Below the pieces are notes generated by a model. That model made no database searches. It had not been told where the DNA came from and saw nothing but the letters and a program-made list of their open reading frames with translations. The position numbers and the translations under genes were made by a program. A stretch of 64,000 bases of DNA from Flaviaestuariibacter sp. (lineage in GTDB: Bacteria > Bacteroidota > Bacteroidia > Chitinophagales > Chitinophagaceae), in the NCBI GenBank assembly GCA_025963645.1, contig JAOQAI010000007.1, positions 1 through 64,000 of the forward strand. Direction: 5' to 3'. Each line of letters opens with the position of its first letter. Within the stretch, counting starts at the first letter, position 1. Below are positions 16,563 to 24,521 of the stretch, piece after piece.

Positions 16563-17864
16563 ATGAACTCTTTATCTACTCAACTCACCTATATAGGTAA
16601 AACAGATTACCGAAATGAACATGTATTGTTTGGGATTAAAGATTCAGATCGGCTAAGGCACATGTATGTCATTGGTAAAACGGGGGTTGGTAAAAGTACA
16701 CTGCTTCTTAACATGGCTATTTCTGACATAGCTCGTGGGAATGGACTTGCCGTATTAGATCCGCATGGAGACCTAGCTGAAACTCTTTTAGATCATATTC
16801 CCAATGATCGTATCAGTGATGTGATTTACTTTAATGCAACTGACACCGCATTTCCGGTTGGATTTAATCCACTTACTAACATACCCCGTGATAGATACAA
16901 CCTTGTGGTTTCCGAGCTTATTTCTGCATTTAAAAACATATGGAGTGACTCGTGGGGTCCACGGCTAGAGTATATGCTTCGTTTTTCTCTCCTCACGCTA
17001 TTGGAATATCCGGGCGCTACACTTTTAGATATTCAACCACTACTTACTAATCAAGCATTTCGAAACAACGTACTTACCTATGTCACCCAAATGCACGTGT
17101 ATGCATTTTGGAAAACAGAATTTGATAAGTATCTACCTAGCTTTAGAACAGAAGCAATAACATCCATCTTAAATAAAACCGGTGTATTTATCACTAGTGA
17201 TGTGCTTAAGAATATAGTGGGCCAGAAGAAAAATACTATTGATATACAAACTGTTCTTAAGGAGAAGAAGATTCTAATTATCAATGTCGCAAAGGGAGTA
17301 GTAGGAGAGGAGGTGTCAGCGATTTTAGGCAGCTTTTTAGTTACTGCTATTCAGGTTGCTTCGTTGTCCAGAGCATCGCTACAGGAGTCTCAGAGAACTC
17401 CATTCTACCTCTATGTTGATGAAATGCACACTTTCATCACGCTCTCGTTTGCTGGAATGCTCTCGGAGTCAAGAAAATACGGGTTAGCCTTGTTTCTCAC
17501 ACACCAGTATATAGATCAACTACCAGAAAGGGTTAGGAATGCCGTCTTTGGAAATGTGGGTACACTAATCTCTTTTCGTGTAGGTGCAGAAGATGCATAC
17601 ATACTGCATAAAGAAATGCATCCTTACCTGAATGAAAATGATTTTATACAGCTCCCACGGTTTTCAATGTATCTAAAACTTATGATTGATGGTGCGGCCT
17701 CAAAGCCATTTAGTGCACAATCACTGCCACTTACAGCAATAAAAGGGGTTGAGAAAGAAGAACTAATTAAGCGGTCACGTGATTCGTATGCAGTACAAAA
17801 AGAGAAACTTGAATTTACTGTATTGCCAATAGAGCAAAAGGCAAAACAGGACCGTCTGTTTTAA
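16563..17864 (+). CDS. VirD4/TraD-like DNA-translocating ATPase, short form
   Basis: A 433-residue P-loop ATPase of the HerA/FtsK/VirD4 group. Walker A is GKTGVGKST near residues 37-45, LDPHGDL near 62, Walker B FYLYVDEMHTF near 280, and the sensor-like LFLTHQY near 315. It lacks membrane helices. It is the paralogue of the C-terminal half (about 395-760) of the 1005-residue protein at 29617, sharing the order GDL, RLxHxxxIG, WxxxFD and GARKYGL-like segments. It may pump DNA during element transfer, or act in defence. The D12 methylase gene starts six bases later, so the two are one operon. Confidence 0.8.
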   Translation: MNSLSTQLTYIGKTDYRNEHVLFGIKDSDRLRHMYVIGKTGVGKSTLLLNMAISDIARGNGLAVLDPHGDLAETLLDHIPNDRISDVIYFNATDTAFPVGFNPLTNIPRDRYNLVVSELISAFKNIWSDSWGPRLEYMLRFSLLTLLEYPGATLLDIQPLLTNQAFRNNVLTYVTQMHVYAFWKTEFDKYLPSFRTEAITSILNKTGVFITSDVLKNIVGQKKNTIDIQTVLKEKKILIINVAKGVVGEEVSAILGSFLVTAIQVASLSRASLQESQRTPFYLYVDEMHTFITLSFAGMLSESRKYGLALFLTHQYIDQLPERVRNAVFGNVGTLISFRVGAEDAYILHKEMHPYLNENDFIQLPRFSMYLKLMIDGAASKPFSAQSLPLTAIKGVEKEELIKRSRDSYAVQKEKLEFTVLPIEQKAKQDRLF

Positions 17865-17870
17865 CGAGAT

Positions 17871-18653
17871 ATGCATAGAAAGGTTTCAAGATCATATAAA
17901 TCGCCTCTTCGATATCCTGGTGGCAAGACGAGGGCAATTAGGGAAATTTCAAGGTACATACCTCGGAATGTAAAACGCATTTGCTCGCCTTTTTTGGGAG
18001 GGGGCTCAATCGAACTGGTACTGGCTAGTGAAGGTGTGGAAGTGTTCGGGTATGATTGCTTTACCCCTCTCATTGAGTTTTGGCGAGAACTGCTAAAAAG
18101 TCCAAAGTCATTGGCTCGAAGGGTAGAGAAATATCTACCTCTTACTCGCAGAAGATTTTACCATTTTCAGAAAAGATTCTTTGCAATTAAGCGCAAGGAG
18201 AAACGTGCTGCAGTATTTTATGTGTTAAATCGTTCTTCGTTTTCTGGTACAACCCTTTCCGGTGGCATGTCGCTTAATCATCCAAGATTTACCATATCCA
18301 CTATAGATACCCTGAAAACATTTAAGGCAAGAAAATTTCATGTTAAGGAGATGGATTTTCGTCAGTCTATCCCTTTGCATGCAAACGATTTCCTTTATCT
18401 AGACCCGCCTTATATGCTTAAGTCGAAACTATATGGGATAAAGGGGGATTTACAACATACGATTGATCATGGTGCATTGGGGCAACTGCTCTATAAGCGA
18501 TCTGGTTGGTTGCTTTCGTACAATGATTGCGTAGAGGTCCGGGAGTTATATAAAAATTATAGAATTGTCAAGGCTTCATGGTCATACGGGATGAACAAAA
18601 GCAAAAAATCTAATGAAGTATTAATTCTGAGTCACGATATACAAATTACCTAA
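17871..18653 (+). CDS. D12-class adenine DNA methyltransferase (Dam-like)
   Basis: A 260-residue N6-adenine methyltransferase. The SAM-binding FxGxG-type motif is in PFLGGGSIEL near residue 43, preceded by the class hallmark PLRYPGGK near 14-20, and the catalytic DPPY is in YLDPPYML near 178. The middle part is a target-recognition domain and looks intact. No restriction enzyme gene is beside it. It follows the translocase gene by six bases, so methylation may mark or protect the element DNA as it moves. The target sequence cannot be read from the gene; Dam-like enzymes usually modify GATC. Confidence 0.85.
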   Translation: MHRKVSRSYKSPLRYPGGKTRAIREISRYIPRNVKRICSPFLGGGSIELVLASEGVEVFGYDCFTPLIEFWRELLKSPKSLARRVEKYLPLTRRRFYHFQKRFFAIKRKEKRAAVFYVLNRSSFSGTTLSGGMSLNHPRFTISTIDTLKTFKARKFHVKEMDFRQSIPLHANDFLYLDPPYMLKSKLYGIKGDLQHTIDHGALGQLLYKRSGWLLSYNDCVEVRELYKNYRIVKASWSYGMNKSKKSNEVLILSHDIQIT

Positions 18654-18665
18654 ATCTTACTTGTG

Positions 18666-19055
18666 TTAGGCTTTCGATTTTAAAAGGTCCATTAATCTTT
18701 CCTTGTCTTTAATAAGACTATCAATGATCTCTTTTAAGTGAGCGATTTCAGAATCCTTAGATGCAACCATCTTTTCAACAAATTCTCGCTGATAACTATA
18801 AAAGTGTTCAATATGGGCAATGCCTTGGGTACCTTGATTAGGTTCAAAGTTTACGATAGTAGGCTGGTTACTCAATATATCAACTGGAGATACGCCTAAC
18901 ACTTCTGCGACTTTCTGGAGTGTTTCTGCTGATAGTTTAGATTGGTTCGTTTCAATCTTTGAATAAGTGTTTTGGGCAATACCGAGTTCACTTGCCATAT
19001 GCTCCTGGGAAAATCCCCGCAGTTCCCGAATCACCCTTATTTTCTCTCCGTACAT
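18666..19055 (-). CDS. XRE-family regulator with coiled-coil tail
   Basis: Taking the start at the MYGEKIRV methionine gives about 129 residues; in-frame ATGs at 19079 and 19133 are alternatives, but the added residues look unrelated to the family. The helix-turn-helix is IRELRGFSQEHMASELGIAQNTYSKIE, with LSAETLQKVAEVLGVSPVDIL after it. The last 50 residues (SEIAHLKEIIDSLIKDKERL) form a coiled coil for dimerisation. It is convergent with the methylase gene and divergent from the barrel-protein gene at 19171. A controller of either operon is likely. Confidence 0.75.
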   Translation of the reverse strand: MYGEKIRVIRELRGFSQEHMASELGIAQNTYSKIETNQSKLSAETLQKVAEVLGVSPVDILSNQPTIVNFEPNQGTQGIAHIEHFYSYQREFVEKMVASKDSEIAHLKEIIDSLIKDKERLMDLLKSKA

Positions 19056-19170
19056 AGAAACTTTTTTTAAAAGTACCATAGTTTGGGATAAAGTATCCTG
19101 TTTGGGGGTAGGAAGTTTTGAGGAAGGGTCCAACCTTCGGATGAATCAATCTTCACCTCAAACTATTGCT

Positions 19171-19776
19171 ATGAGATCATTTGTTCGGGTTCGAGTAATA
19201 CAACCAATTGTAATCATTGCTTGTATGTTATGTGTTGGTCATGCTAGTGCTCAAGGAGCACTCGTGCATAAAGGCTCAAAATCATTATCTATTGGCCTGG
19301 GCTTTAAAACTTCATGGGATGAGTATGGCGATAAAATAAAAATGCCACCACTTTCTGCTTCCTTAGACTTTGGAGTAGCTGATAATGTAACAATCGGTCC
19401 ATACGTGGCAGTTAGCTCAACAAGCGGTGAAGGCTATGGCGATTTTGTGGACACTCAAACAGGGAACATCTCCTCAGCTTATTATACCTATACCTATAGT
19501 CATAAGCTGGTTGGACTAAGGGGTACATACAACTTGCCGGTATCAGACAAACTCTCTGCATATGCTGGTGCAATGCTAGGATATCATTTCGCGAAGGTCA
19601 AGTATACGCACAGTACTCTCCAGAATGCCACTATCAAGGACGCTAAGGGCAACGAGCTCCTATACAACTTCTTTATTGCTGGTAAATATGCCTTGTCACC
19701 CAACGCAAGTGCCTTTGCTGAATTAGGATATGGCGTTACGTTTTTAAATATTGGGGTAGCAATCAAACTAAAATAG
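19171..19776 (+). CDS. Outer-membrane beta-barrel protein
   Basis: A 201-residue protein with a signal peptide (basic start, VIIACMLCVGHASAQ). The rest alternates polar and hydrophobic residues with many Tyr and Gly, and ends in ITFLNIGVAIKLK-type strands (here VTFLNIGVAIKLK), typical of small eight-stranded outer-membrane barrels. ATG at 19141 would add ten residues before the signal peptide. A secreted gene at 19782 follows six bases later, so they form an operon. A surface or porin role is inferred. Confidence 0.7.
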   Translation: MRSFVRVRVIQPIVIIACMLCVGHASAQGALVHKGSKSLSIGLGFKTSWDEYGDKIKMPPLSASLDFGVADNVTIGPYVAVSSTSGEGYGDFVDTQTGNISSAYYTYTYSHKLVGLRGTYNLPVSDKLSAYAGAMLGYHFAKVKYTHSTLQNATIKDAKGNELLYNFFIAGKYALSPNASAFAELGYGVTFLNIGVAIKLK

Positions 19777-19781
19777 GTTCC

Positions 19782-20603
19782 ATGAAATTCATCTATAGCA
19801 TCGTCATACTTCTTCTAGCGACTACCACTTTATCGGCACAAGACACTTTGACTAATGCAAGCATTATAAAGCTTATTGGATTAGGCCTAAGCAAGGAAGT
19901 GGTTGTTAAAAAGATAAATACTTCAGTGTGTAAGTTTAATATGAGTGTATCGGGGCTTGAGCAGTTACAGAAAGGAAAGGTGCCACAGGAAATTATTTCT
20001 ATGATGCTTTCGAAAGATGCAGCACCTACCACTACAGTCTCTGCTCCAATAGTAATTCCGAAGCAAAAGTTAGAGCCTGGGATCTACTATCTTGATTCAG
20101 CCACAAACACCTTTTTAGAAATAGACCCCTCTATGATTACAAATGCCAAGTCTGGAGGAGCAGAGCAAGTGATACTGCGATCGATCAGTGGACTGTTCAA
20201 GGCAAAACAAAAAGCAGTACTTGCTGGTGTAACCTCAAACTATGCACTGCCGAAGCGGCCAATGTTTGCATTTGTGTTTGATTCCTCTAAAAAGAGCCTT
20301 AATGCTGATGCGGTTTCGGGCTGGGGTAATATTCGGACGCCCAATGAATTTATGCTTGTGCGATTAAGTGTAAAGAAAGCCAGCCGCGAACTAGTTACCG
20401 GATCAGAGAATAATTTACAAAGTGAAGCAGGGGTAGAAGAGAAAAGTCGAGTGATGTTTAAATCGGAAAAGAGCAAAACGCAAGGTGGAGTCTATTACGT
20501 TACTATTTCTGAGACGTTGCCAAAAGGAGAGTATGCGTTTATGTATGCAGGTTCAATACAAGAAGCAACTCCAAAAGTCTATGACTTTAGTGTTTTAAAG
20601 TAA
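19782..20603 (+). CDS. Secreted hypothetical protein
   Basis: A 273-residue protein with a clear signal peptide, FIYSIVILLLATTTLSAQ. Residues 22-65 hold a short helical segment (SIIKLIGLGLSKEVVVKKI) of the kind found in small Bacteroidota periplasmic proteins that bind peptides or sugars, and the rest is beta-rich. It follows the barrel gene by six bases and probably acts at the same place. Copy 4 of the element-wide motif begins three bases after its stop. No family is recognised. Confidence 0.65.
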   Translation: MKFIYSIVILLLATTTLSAQDTLTNASIIKLIGLGLSKEVVVKKINTSVCKFNMSVSGLEQLQKGKVPQEIISMMLSKDAAPTTTVSAPIVIPKQKLEPGIYYLDSATNTFLEIDPSMITNAKSGGAEQVILRSISGLFKAKQKAVLAGVTSNYALPKRPMFAFVFDSSKKSLNADAVSGWGNIRTPNEFMLVRLSVKKASRELVTGSENNLQSEAGVEEKSRVMFKSEKSKTQGGVYYVTISETLPKGEYAFMYAGSIQEATPKVYDFSVLK

Positions 20604-20605
20604 AA

Positions 20606-20628
20606 CGGATCGTATTAATACCTGTTGG
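20606..20628 (-). promoter_or_regulatory. Element-wide repeat motif, copy 4
   Basis: Read on the minus strand: CCAACAGGTATTAATACG, core GTATTAATAC at 20612-20621, 41 bp before the ATG at 20662. Orientation is opposite to most copies, which is allowed by the palindromic core. Confidence 0.55.
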
Positions 20629-20661
20629 TGCGAATAATTCAATTTTTTTACTTTTAATGCT

Positions 20662-21132
20662 ATGCAAGTCTCTTGTGAGAATCTTACTGAGCTCATAACT
20701 ACAAAAGATGGAATTACGTTTCAGCTAAGTTCCAATCATATTTATGTGTATTTACCTGATAATGAATTGTTGATATTTCAATTCCGAAAATCAAACGGAC
20801 AACCCTATTTCGAAATTCCTTGGAGGGAAGACCTGAGCATGTTGGTAAAGCTAATAAAGCAGAGACAATTCCAAAATTCAGGAGATGAAGTATATATAAA
20901 AACGTTATTAAAAACCCACAAGGAAGACTTTCATTGTTATGTACCTTTTGATATGGACAGATGGCTAGCTTTTGCTCAGTTTGAGGTATATAAGAATATT
21001 AAGAAAGCCATTGGAAAAACGCTGCTCAAAGAGCAGTTTTTTTATTTACAGTTCTTAAGCTTTTTGCCTCTGATCTCTTCAGAAATCGATATAGCAACAA
21101 AAATCTCTCTTATAGATATCACATGGCATTAA
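20662..21132 (+). CDS. Hypothetical protein with internal terminator-like hairpin
   Basis: A 156-residue protein, not recognised; hydrophobic, with many aromatic residues, no signal peptide. The DNA inside its last quarter (21022-21043) makes a textbook terminator, CTGCTC-AAA-GAGCAG followed by seven T. Transcription that is not coupled to translation could stop there. The true stop at 21132 is followed at once by motif copy 5. Confidence 0.5.
   Translation: MQVSCENLTELITTKDGITFQLSSNHIYVYLPDNELLIFQFRKSNGQPYFEIPWREDLSMLVKLIKQRQFQNSGDEVYIKTLLKTHKEDFHCYVPFDMDRWLAFAQFEVYKNIKKAIGKTLLKEQFFYLQFLSFLPLISSEIDIATKISLIDITWH
21022..21043 (+). terminator. Terminator-like hairpin inside coding sequence
   Basis: Perfect 6-bp stem CTGCTC/GAGCAG, AAA loop, T7 run. 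It falls about 90 bases before the stop codon of the 20662 gene. It may act as a translation-coupled attenuator. Confidence 0.5.
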
Positions 21133-21133
21133 C

Positions 21134-21163
21134 ATAAAAACAGGTACTAATACCTGTTTTTAT
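21134..21163 (+). promoter_or_regulatory. Element-wide repeat motif, copy 5, also a perfect hairpin
   Basis: Arms ATAAAAACAGGTA and TACCTGTTTTTAT meet over CTAA, perfect over 13 bp. The left part is the shared motif AACAGGTACTAATAC (core 21144-21153). It lies 128 bp before the HTH gene at 21281 that opens the peptide cluster, and could also end transcription of the 20662 gene. Confidence 0.6.
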
Positions 21164-21280
21164 TGATCAGCTCTTAGTCTATTTTGCTAATTCAAATCGC
21201 AAATAAAAATGTACTACGGTGCAACACAAGTGATGCACTCGTAGGGAGATTTTTAATAATCAATTAGCAATGTAGTTTAT

Positions 21281-21535
21281 ATGCCAAAACATTATTTTAA
21301 CCGCTTGGAACGCTTGGATTATTTAATTCGTGTTAAAGGAACTGGTGCGCCTAAGGCCTTGGCAGATAAAATAGGTGTAAGTGAACGAACTTTATACGAT
21401 TATATAGAAATTTTGAAATCACTTGGCGCATCTATTTCATACTGTCGTTGTCGTGAATCATATTATTACGAAACAATAGGATATTTTAACTTTCACTTTG
21501 TTACTGACACTTCATATCTAGAAGCATCTAATTAA
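21281..21535 (+). CDS. Small HTH protein (DeoR/HTH_11 type)
   Basis: An 84-residue DNA-binding protein. YFNRLERLDYLIRVKGTG is followed by the helix-turn-helix KALADKIGVSERTLYDYIEILKSLGA, close to the HTH_11 class. The tail holds Cys-Arg-Cys and Tyr residues and no ligand domain. It is first in line before the GLPGLI, peptide, DUF4221, thioredoxin and barrel genes and is probably their local regulator. It may be truncated compared with full DeoR proteins, but single-domain forms occur in Bacteroidota. Confidence 0.7.
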   Translation: MPKHYFNRLERLDYLIRVKGTGAPKALADKIGVSERTLYDYIEILKSLGASISYCRCRESYYYETIGYFNFHFVTDTSYLEASN

Positions 21536-21563
21536 AACTGTATCACCTCAAACCAAACCTGCT

Positions 21564-22313
21564 ATGAGTTCAATCTGTCAGCCTGGGAAAAAAATATGTT
21601 GCCTATTTATTGTTTTTATAGGTCTATACATTAATGTATTTGGTCAGAATCATCATTTTATAAACCAAGGGATCATTGAATACGAGCACAAGGTCAATTT
21701 ATATCACTTATATAGTTTTGGGTCTGCAGAAACAAAGGCACAAATGCCTCAATTTAAATCTACTTTTTTCAAATTGATGTTTGACCAAGAAAAGTCTCTA
21801 TACAAACTTGATAATCAGCCTGCCGGCAATGATCAGTTACCATCGCAGCCCACAGAGAAAAGCGTAGTCTATCAAAACTTGAAGAACAAAAGCATTATTT
21901 CGCAAAAGAATGTTTTTGAAAATATTTTTTTAGTAAAAGATTCAATCAGAAAAACAACTTGGAAACTTCTCGATGAAGAAAGGGTTATTGCTGGCTACCG
22001 ATGCAAGCGAGCAAATGGTGTAATCTTAGATTCAATTTATGTGGTTGCTTTTTATACTGAAGAAATAATTACACCACTCGGGCCAGCATCTTTTTCTGGT
22101 CTGCCAGGAATGATATTGGGAGTTGTGCTTCCTCGCGAACATATTAGTTGGTTTGCTACTCGTGTACATGAAACCAACTTGTCCGAAAATCAAATTCTTC
22201 CTCCAGTACAAGGTACCTTGCAAGAACCATCACAATTCAAAACACTTTTGCAAAATTCGCGCTCTTTATGGGGAGCTAATGCTTCCTTTTTCTTCAACAC
22301 GACCCTATTATAA
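21564..22313 (+). CDS. GLPGLI-family secreted protein
   Basis: A 249-residue protein. The signal peptide ends near VFGQ (residue 28). The family mark is SGLPGMILGV near residues 177-186, preceded by RKTTWKLLDEERVIAGYRCKRA, both usual for GLPGLI proteins; here the sixth residue is Met. These proteins are found beside TonB-type barrels and secreted peptides in Bacteroidota; the biochemical role is unknown. At 249 residues it is slightly short. It sits 28 bp after the HTH gene and about 105 bp before the peptide gene. Confidence 0.8.
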   Translation: MSSICQPGKKICCLFIVFIGLYINVFGQNHHFINQGIIEYEHKVNLYHLYSFGSAETKAQMPQFKSTFFKLMFDQEKSLYKLDNQPAGNDQLPSQPTEKSVVYQNLKNKSIISQKNVFENIFLVKDSIRKTTWKLLDEERVIAGYRCKRANGVILDSIYVVAFYTEEIITPLGPASFSGLPGMILGVVLPREHISWFATRVHETNLSENQILPPVQGTLQEPSQFKTLLQNSRSLWGANASFFFNTTLL

Positions 22314-22418
22314 GCATTTGTAAAAATTTTTTTCAATATTTCTCACTGCATTTAGTCTGCAGTAGTGGAGAATAAGTTTGTATCGAATTTATTTTTTATA
22401 ATCTTAAAACTCAAAAAA

Positions 22419-22646
22419 ATGAGTAAAGTAAAAAAGATGATGATGGCTGCATGTATGCTGGCCTGCCTCGGACTAAACCTTCCTGCAATTGCACAGGAAG
22501 AGACAGAAGAAGTTGAAGGTGGTGCGGGTAGCACGTGCACACTAAATGCTGAGGGCAGCTGTAAATGCGTTGCATTAGTATCAGGTAGTACAGTTACTGG
22601 ATACAAATGCCAGTCAGGGACTTCTGATGCAAAATGTGTTTGCTAA
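22419..22646 (+). CDS. Secreted six-cysteine peptide (NVEALA-like)
   Basis: A 75-residue precursor. Residues 1-25 form a signal peptide (KKMMMAACMLACLG, ending PAIAQ), cut before an acidic stretch, EETEEVEGGAG. The mature tail has six Cys (STC, SCKC, YKC, AKCVC), enough for three disulphides. The Val-Glu before the Gly/Ala run and the Cys-rich tail recall Bacteroidota NVEALA peptides, though the match is partial. A terminator-like hairpin follows its stop, so the peptide is probably made in excess over the genes downstream. Possible roles: signal, antimicrobial or substrate of the neighbouring barrel. No RiPP enzyme is nearby. The ATG at 22419 follows an A-rich tract. Confidence 0.7.
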   Translation: MSKVKKMMMAACMLACLGLNLPAIAQEETEEVEGGAGSTCTLNAEGSCKCVALVSGSTVTGYKCQSGTSDAKCVC

Positions 22647-22654
22647 ATTTAGTC

Positions 22655-22688
22655 ATGGGGTTACAAAGTTTTTTGTAACCCCATTTTG
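22655..22688 (+). terminator. Leaky terminator or attenuator after the peptide gene
   Basis: ATGGGGTTACAAA pairs perfectly with TTTGTAACCCCAT over GTTT, followed by TTTTG. It begins nine bases after the peptide stop and lies within the operon. It probably limits transcription of the DUF4221 gene at 22718. Confidence 0.75.
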
Positions 22689-22717
22689 TAATTGCCATCT
22701 TTCAAACCTTCAGTTTT

Positions 22718-23944
22718 ATGCCCAAACTAACCGTTTCCCTTATAGGGTTTATTATCATTTTAAATCTATTTGCCTGTCAGAATAAAAAAATAGAGAATGC
22801 CGATTGGATAAATTCCTTTCCCTCTTACGAAAATCGAATTACATTGACTTATTCATCTGAAAAAAAGTTTCTGATGGATAGCTCAACATCCCTTAACTAC
22901 GGTATTATTCAATATGATGATTCAACAAAGAATGTAGTAGGTTTTAATGCTTTTGATAAAAGCTTTCTTCTCTACGATTATGCATCTGCATGTCTTAAAA
23001 AAAGAATCCACTTTCCAAAAGAGACCTATGACGAGTTGGGAGACCTCACAAGCTATACATACAGTTTTGATTTCAATAGTTTTGACTCAATCTATTTGTT
23101 TCGGCAAACGCACCCTCGGCTATTTTGGTTAGACAGTAGCGGAAAAATTCGAAAGTCCGTTGATTTGATGCCAAAAGAAAATACCTTCAGTCCGCCTAGT
23201 GCCAACTTCGGCGAACCGTTTTTTGTTGTAAATAATCAAGCGTTTATCTCTGCGTATCCAGGGCGGAATATTTATATGGCCAATGCTGGCGTCCCAGACA
23301 ACTTAGTGCTCAAAGTAGATATGGGGCGTGACAAAATGAATTTAGGTGTACGTTATCCTGACTTATATCAAAATGCTGTATGGGGAGAGTATATGCACCA
23401 CTTTTTCACGGCCTATAATCCATATAATAAAAGTTGGGTATACAGCTTTCCTATTGATCATAATCTCTACCAAGTCGATTCAACAGGTTTTAGAAGCAAG
23501 GTATACGGAGGCAGTGAGCATTTGACTAGTGTAACTCCTCTATCGTTCGAAAAACGTCTAGAGCGTAAGCTAAAGAAGAATGAGGAGGTCGATAATTATC
23601 GTACTCAACATGTTTATGATAAAATCTTATATGATAGTTATCGGCATTTATATTATAGGATTGTTACAAATGCTACCCCGGCAGAAGATCTAGTGAAGGT
23701 TGATCGCGGCGACAAGACATACAAATTCCCACCTTTCTATATAATCATATTAAATGAAAAGATGGAGAAAGTAGGTGAGCAAGAATTTGACACTAACAAA
23801 TATTCTACTGTTTCACTATTTATAAGCGAAGAAGGTATTTGTATTCCACGTTCTGATGTAAGCTCAGATGCTCAATTAGTATTTGATGTTTTTAAAACAA
23901 AACATGTTGAAAGGCAGCAAAATATCGCCAAAATCAATCCGTAA
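22718..23944 (+). CDS. DUF4221-like lipoprotein
   Basis: A 408-residue protein with a lipobox LNLFAC (Cys near residue 20), so probably anchored in the outer membrane. The body shows repeated Asp/Ser/aromatic strands (FDSIYLFRQTHPRLFWLDSSGKI) expected of a six-bladed beta-propeller and fits DUF4221, a family next to NVEALA-type peptides. It is likely to bind or process the secreted peptide. It is separated by the attenuator from the peptide gene and lies nine bases before the thioredoxin-like lipoprotein gene. Confidence 0.65.
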   Translation: MPKLTVSLIGFIIILNLFACQNKKIENADWINSFPSYENRITLTYSSEKKFLMDSSTSLNYGIIQYDDSTKNVVGFNAFDKSFLLYDYASACLKKRIHFPKETYDELGDLTSYTYSFDFNSFDSIYLFRQTHPRLFWLDSSGKIRKSVDLMPKENTFSPPSANFGEPFFVVNNQAFISAYPGRNIYMANAGVPDNLVLKVDMGRDKMNLGVRYPDLYQNAVWGEYMHHFFTAYNPYNKSWVYSFPIDHNLYQVDSTGFRSKVYGGSEHLTSVTPLSFEKRLERKLKKNEEVDNYRTQHVYDKILYDSYRHLYYRIVTNATPAEDLVKVDRGDKTYKFPPFYIIILNEKMEKVGEQEFDTNKYSTVSLFISEEGICIPRSDVSSDAQLVFDVFKTKHVERQQNIAKINP

Positions 23945-23953
23945 AAATCAAAC

Positions 23954-24448
23954 ATGAAAATCTATTATTATTTTCAACTGGCGGTTGTCTTTTTTTTGAC
24001 TGCTTGCGGTGGAAAAAATCAGGAAGGCAACTCTGTACTAAATACTTTTAGCAATACTGTAGATACAATATTTAAAAAATCTGAATTTGAAAATGGCACT
24101 AATGTCAAAGCATACGTAGTTATTCCTAATACTGGCTGTTCAGGTTGTATTAGTTCTGCCGAGACATTATTAAAGACTTATATTACTAGAAAGCTACCTG
24201 TTCGGTTTTTATTGACAAGTATCAATTCATATAAGGTTTTGAAGATGAAACTAGGTGATTCTATAGTACTGAATAAGAATGTTTATGCAGATGTGAACAA
24301 TCAGATTTACAAAACTAATGACTCTTTATTACAGTATTATCCTGTTATTTTCTACATGGATAAAAGTAAAAGGCTTACTAAGTACGAGTATGTTGAACCT
24401 GACAATCCCGATGCACTCAGTCATTTATATCAGCATGTAAAGATGTAA
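23954..24448 (+). CDS. Thioredoxin-like lipoprotein with CSGC
   Basis: A 164-residue lipoprotein, lipobox FFLTAC (Cys near residue 18). TGCSGCISS near residue 62 places a CxxC pair at the expected site after a beta strand (AYVVIPNTGCSGC), like a thiol-disulphide oxidoreductase domain. A cis-Pro is probably in QYYPVIFYMD. It could form or shuffle disulphides in the six-Cys peptide. It is shorter than TlpA-type proteins. Part of the 22718-27260 operon. Confidence 0.7.
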   Translation: MKIYYYFQLAVVFFLTACGGKNQEGNSVLNTFSNTVDTIFKKSEFENGTNVKAYVVIPNTGCSGCISSAETLLKTYITRKLPVRFLLTSINSYKVLKMKLGDSIVLNKNVYADVNNQIYKTNDSLLQYYPVIFYMDKSKRLTKYEYVEPDNPDALSHLYQHVKM

Positions 24449-24521
24449 ATCGTTGTAGCTCTTTTCGCTTATTCACTAAGGCCACTATGAAACTTAGAAT
24501 ACACCTTTTAAAGATTGCTTC

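Noticed and set aside
18967-19140. Upstream extension of the small barrel protein
   Set aside because: The frame is open, but it overlaps the XRE regulator gene and lacks a signal peptide; the methionine at 19171 opens a proper signal peptide.
21134-21163. Reading motif copy 5 as only a terminator
   Set aside because: It does form a perfect hairpin, but its left part equals motif copies that are not hairpins, so a shared regulatory site is the better explanation for the sequence identity.
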